Made by a program: the position numbers and the translations under genes. The notes beneath the pieces were generated by a model. It had not been told where the DNA came from and ran no database searches. It was given only the letters and a program-made list of their open reading frames with translations. Below are positions 61,225 through 64,000 of a stretch of DNA of 64,000 nt, piece after piece. Origin of the DNA: Salinicola halimionae (GTDB taxonomy: Bacteria; Pseudomonadota; Gammaproteobacteria; Pseudomonadales; Halomonadaceae); the NCBI RefSeq assembly GCF_003206065.1, contig NZ_PZJQ01000002.1, positions 712,135 through 776,134 of the forward strand. Reading direction: 5' to 3'. Numbering within the stretch: position 1 is the stretch's first letter; every line of letters begins with the position of its first letter.

Positions 61225-61992
61225 ATGATGGATATGGCGACTGACGCCCACCACGCCTCGAAACAGACCGCACGTCGCGATCTGGCGGCAGCCTACCGGC
61301 TGATCGCGCATTTTGGCCTGGACGACAGCATCTATACGCATATTTCCGCGCGGGCCGAGGCGGGCAAGGAAAACTTCCTGATCAACCCTTACGGGTATCG
61401 ATTCGAGGAGGTGACCGCCGCCAATCTGGTCACTATCGATCTCGAAGGCAACGTGGTCGACGACCCGGAAAGCGCGGGCATCAACAAGGCCGGCTTCACG
61501 ATTCACAGCGCGATTCATGAGGCGCGACCGGACGTGCACTGCGTCTTGCATACTCACTCGGTTGCCGGCGTCGCCGTTTCCTGTCTCGAAGAGGGTTTGC
61601 TGCCGCTGAATCAGTGGTCGATGGAATTCCACGGGCGCACTGCTTATCACGACTACGAAGGCATTGCGCTGGATCTGGCCGAGCGCGAGCGCTTAGTCGC
61701 TGATCTGGGCGACAAGCCGGTCATGGTACTGCGCAATCACGGCATGCTGGTGTGTGGCCGCACGGTGGGTGAGGCGTTCAAGCGGATGCACAACCTGGAA
61801 CGCAGCTGCCAGGCGCAGCTCGCCCTGATGGGGAGCGGCATGAAGATTCGCCGGGTCGATCCCGCGCTTGCCGAGCATACCGCGCAGCAGTATGAACAGT
61901 GGGATTCGGGCCACGGCGTGATCGATCACGATCCGGAGTGGGACGCATATCTACGTCTTTTGAAGCGTATCCAACCCGATTTCGAAGGCTGA
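61225..61992 (+). CDS. Class II aldolase/adducin family protein
   Basis: A 255-residue metal-dependent protein of the class II aldolase/adducin family. The zinc site is visible as VLHTHSVAG (two His) and the third His in VLRNHGMLVCG; a catalytic Glu is expected near NQWSMEFHG. The start at 61225 with AGGAG upstream is chosen over a longer frame from 60754 that overlaps the GntR gene. Members act as aldolases, decarboxylases or epimerases on phosphorylated or plain hydroxy acids. It is divergent from a GntR gene and followed by a peptide-type importer, so it may act on an imported compound. Confidence 0.9.
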   Translation: MMDMATDAHHASKQTARRDLAAAYRLIAHFGLDDSIYTHISARAEAGKENFLINPYGYRFEEVTAANLVTIDLEGNVVDDPESAGINKAGFTIHSAIHEARPDVHCVLHTHSVAGVAVSCLEEGLLPLNQWSMEFHGRTAYHDYEGIALDLAERERLVADLGDKPVMVLRNHGMLVCGRTVGEAFKRMHNLERSCQAQLALMGSGMKIRRVDPALAEHTAQQYEQWDSGHGVIDHDPEWDAYLRLLKRIQPDFEG

Positions 61993-62116
61993 CACAGCGT
62001 AACGAGGTTGCACTGATCTTCCGTCATACGAGTAAGGCTATGTGAGCGAAGCGCGATAGTAATCATCGCGCCAGCGGTTAAAGATTTTACAAATCCAATA
62101 ACACAAGAGACCTGCC

Positions 62117-63691
62117 ATGACCCTGCTATCGTCCGTGACCGGCCGTCTGACGGCGGCTGCCCTAACGCTATCCTTCGCCGCGCCCGTGCTGGCGCAGGAA
62201 ACCCCACAGGCCGGCGGCGTCGCCAATGTCGCCATTCAGCCCGAGCCGCCGGGGCTGATGCTGCCGCTGGTGCAGAACGCCCCGACCCAACGCGTCGCCG
62301 GCAACATCTTTGAAAGCCTGCTGCGTTACAGCACCGATCTCGAGCCCATGCCGCAGTTGGCGGAAACGTGGGAGATCAGTGACGACGGCCTGACCTATAC
62401 CTTTCATCTGCATCCGGACGTGAAGTGGCACGATGGTGAAGCGTTCAGCTCTGCCGACGTGGTTTTCTCTGCCGATGTCTTTCTGCGCCAGACCAATCCG
62501 CGAACTCGAGTGATTCTCGATCACGTGGAGAGCATCGAGGCGCCGGACGACAATACGGTCGTGTTCACACTCAAGGAACCGTTCCCGGCGTTCATTCAGG
62601 CGTTCGAGGTCGGCACCATGCCGATGGTGCCCAAGCACATCTATGAAGGTACCGATTTCTACAATAATCCCGCCAACAATCATCCTGTCGGTACCGGTCC
62701 GTTCGAGTTCGCCAAGTGGGATCGCGGTTCGGTGATCGAGCTGGACAAGAACCCGGACTACTACGAAGACGGCAAGCCGTATCTCGACAAGATCTACTGG
62801 CATGTGATTCCGGACGCGGCATCGCGCGCGGCTGCCTATGAAAATGGCACGCTCGATATCATGCCGGCCGGCTCGGTGGAAAACTTCGACATCCCGCGCC
62901 TTTCCGAGATGGATGGCAGCTGCATGACCGAATCGGGCAACGAGTACTTCAACCCGTTCGCGATGCTGTGGCTCAACAACCGCGAGGGGCCGACCGCCGA
63001 CAAGCGCTTCCGCCAGGCGGTGATGTACGCCATCGATCGTGACTTCGCCAAGAATGTGCTGTGGAACGGTCTCGGCGAGGTGCCGAACGGCCCGTTCAAC
63101 TCGACGCTGGCGTCGCACGACGACGATCTCGAACAGTACCCCTACGACCCGGACAAGGCCGAAGCGCTGCTCGACGAGATGGGTTATGACGGCGAGCCGG
63201 TGCGCCTGCTGCCGCTGCCCTACGGCGAAACCTGGACACGCTGGGGTGAAGCCGTGCGTCAGAATCTCGAGGACGTGGGTATCAACATCGAGACCGAATC
63301 CTCCGATGTGGCGGGCTGGAACCAGAAGATCAGCGACTGGGACTACGACATCGCCTTCACCTATCTCTTCCAGTACGGCGATCCGTCGCTCGGCATCGCG
63401 CGCACTTATATGTCCAGCAATATCGCCAAGGGCTCACCGTGGAACAACGTCGAGGGCTACGCCAATCCCAAGGTGGACGAGCTGTTTGCCAAGGCGGCGG
63501 TGGAGAACGATTCGGAGAAGCGTCAGGCGATGTACGACGAGGTCCAGCAGATCCTGCACGACGACGTACCGCTGGCGTGGATCATGGAGCTGGCCCAGCC
63601 GACCATTTACCGCTGCAACGTCCATGACCTGATCACCACCGGTATCGGTCTCAGTGACGGCTTCAAGAACGCCTGGATCGAGCAGCAGTAA
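62117..63691 (+). CDS. ABC transporter substrate-binding protein, family 5 (peptide/opine/nickel type)
   Basis: A 524-residue periplasmic binding protein. The Sec signal MTLLSSVTGRLTAAALTLSF ends around VLAQE. Family-5 features include LAETWEISDDGLTYTFHLHPDVKWHDGE with the conserved region at about 76-103, GTGPFEFAKWDRGSVIELDKNPDYY and FRQAVMYAIDRD. Ligands in this family are oligopeptides, opines, glutathione or sugars. A weak GC-rich hairpin separates it from the permease gene. It lies 124 bp after the aldolase gene, in the same direction. The cluster runs out of the window. Confidence 0.92.
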   Translation: MTLLSSVTGRLTAAALTLSFAAPVLAQETPQAGGVANVAIQPEPPGLMLPLVQNAPTQRVAGNIFESLLRYSTDLEPMPQLAETWEISDDGLTYTFHLHPDVKWHDGEAFSSADVVFSADVFLRQTNPRTRVILDHVESIEAPDDNTVVFTLKEPFPAFIQAFEVGTMPMVPKHIYEGTDFYNNPANNHPVGTGPFEFAKWDRGSVIELDKNPDYYEDGKPYLDKIYWHVIPDAASRAAAYENGTLDIMPAGSVENFDIPRLSEMDGSCMTESGNEYFNPFAMLWLNNREGPTADKRFRQAVMYAIDRDFAKNVLWNGLGEVPNGPFNSTLASHDDDLEQYPYDPDKAEALLDEMGYDGEPVRLLPLPYGETWTRWGEAVRQNLEDVGINIETESSDVAGWNQKISDWDYDIAFTYLFQYGDPSLGIARTYMSSNIAKGSPWNNVEGYANPKVDELFAKAAVENDSEKRQAMYDEVQQILHDDVPLAWIMELAQPTIYRCNVHDLITTGIGLSDGFKNAWIEQQ

Positions 63692-63736
63692 GCGCGCCCT
63701 CCTGGGTGGTGCATACGCCCAGATCGTGTAAGAAAA

Positions 63737-63760
63737 GCCGGCGGCCCGTGGGGCGCCGGC
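63737..63760 (+). promoter_or_regulatory. Intercistronic hairpin between binding protein and permease genes
   Basis: GCCGGCG and CGCCGGC form a perfect 7-bp stem around a 10-base loop, without a T-run. Such structures between ABC binding-protein and permease genes often lower expression of downstream genes relative to the binding protein. It lies 21 bp before the next start codon. Confidence 0.6.
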
Positions 63761-63781
63761 CCTCTCGGTGAGGACGAGCCA

Positions 63782-64000
63782 ATGCCCTATGTTTCTCTGA
63801 TCCTGGGTCGCGTCTTCAAGGCGGTCATCGTGCTGCTGGCGATCTTGGTATTCAATTTCTTCCTGATTCACGCCGCTCCCGGCGATCCGGCCGCAGTGAT
63901 GGCCGGCGAGGCCGGGGCGACCGACCAACAGTTCCTCGAGGATCTGCGCGAGCGCTTTGGCCTCGACCAGTCGTTGCCGGTTCAGCTGTGGCGCTACATG
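63782..64000 (+). CDS. ABC transporter permease, DppB/OppB type (cut by window end)
   Basis: The first 73 codons of a permease. MPYVSLILGRVFKAVIVLLA and IHAAPGDPAAVMAGEAGA match the N-terminal helix and following loop of DppB/OppB-type permeases (HxxPGDP). FGLDQSLPVQLWRYM ends at the window edge. A GTGAGGA ribosome-binding site precedes it. It should be the first permease of the family-5 importer whose binding protein is directly upstream; the second permease and ATPases must lie beyond the window. Confidence 0.9.
   Translation, partial: MPYVSLILGRVFKAVIVLLAILVFNFFLIHAAPGDPAAVMAGEAGATDQQFLEDLRERFGLDQSLPVQLWRYM

Noticed and set aside
62168-63118. A 316-codon minus-strand frame opposite the family-5 binding protein
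   Set aside because: Shadow of a strongly supported gene; no independent protein signature or ribosome-binding site.

Overview
The window reads as chromosomal DNA of a halophilic or halotolerant gammaproteobacterium, most likely Halomonadaceae (Halomonas/Salinicola/Kushneria type). This is inferred from the GC-rich codon use, a glucosylglycerol-3-phosphate phosphatase, membrane-associated malate:quinone oxidoreductase, and many transporters and acid-catabolism modules. No rRNA, tRNA, CRISPR array, prophage or intact insertion sequence was seen. Coding density is high; the exceptions are an AT-richer gap near 8.4-9.25 kb, one near 27.75-28.15 kb, and the spacer upstream of a metal transporter near 58.5-58.9 kb.

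Layout. 0-6.9 kb: housekeeping and small genes (mqo, DUF6438 lipoprotein, gamma-carbonic anhydrase, thioredoxin-like, DUF808, ChaC-like), a decayed endonuclease III-like gene, a small SinR/Cas2-like protein and a DUF1232 protein. 6.9-12.8 kb: a carbamoylase-type Zn amidohydrolase followed by a truncated amidase, then an AT-richer module of a 2-hydroxycarboxylate transporter, an enolase-superfamily dehydratase and a LacI regulator with a perfect 18-bp operator in front of the transporter. 12.9-22.6 kb: AraC regulator and MFS exporter, phosphoglucomutase, a large chemoreceptor, glucosylglycerol-3-phosphate phosphatase, a PNPOx-like stress protein and a CNNM transporter. 22.7-27.7 kb: phosphonate-type ABC transporter phnDCEE, divergent from a COG0523 metallochaperone GTPase that has a Zur-box-like promoter. 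28.2-30.7 kb: a soluble PAS-PAS-MCP protein (BdlA type) and an Old Yellow Enzyme. 30.8-35.9 kb: an operon of acetylpolyamine-amidohydrolase-like deacetylase, hydroxylysine-kinase-like kinase, class III phospholyase and SDR, divergent from a GntR regulator. 36-40.2 kb: D-tartrate dehydratase with a LysR regulator, and a PdxI-like aldo/keto reductase with another LysR regulator.

40.2-50.8 kb is the most unusual region. Two GH88 unsaturated-glucuronyl-hydrolase-like genes flank an RpiR regulator, an acyl-CoA dehydrogenase, a class III CoA-transferase, a three-gene TRAP transporter, a MaoC hydratase and an enoyl-CoA hydratase. I read this as one catabolic unit: TRAP uptake of an acidic, possibly glycosylated, compound, GH88 cleavage, CoA activation, then dehydrogenation and hydration. 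I know of no described pathway with this composition.

51-54.9 kb: a LysR regulator, imidazolonepropionase-like amidohydrolase and sodium:solute symporter. 54.9-58.5 kb: a SitABCD-type Mn/Fe ABC transporter with two permeases. 58.9-61.1 kb: DUF502 protein, HAD phosphatase, GntR regulator. 61.2-64 kb: a class II aldolase/adducin protein and the start of a family-5 (peptide-type) ABC importer, cut by the window edge. A 12-bp sequence is shared by the GntR/aldolase promoter region and the region upstream of the carbamoylase at 6.9 kb, which may place them in one regulon.
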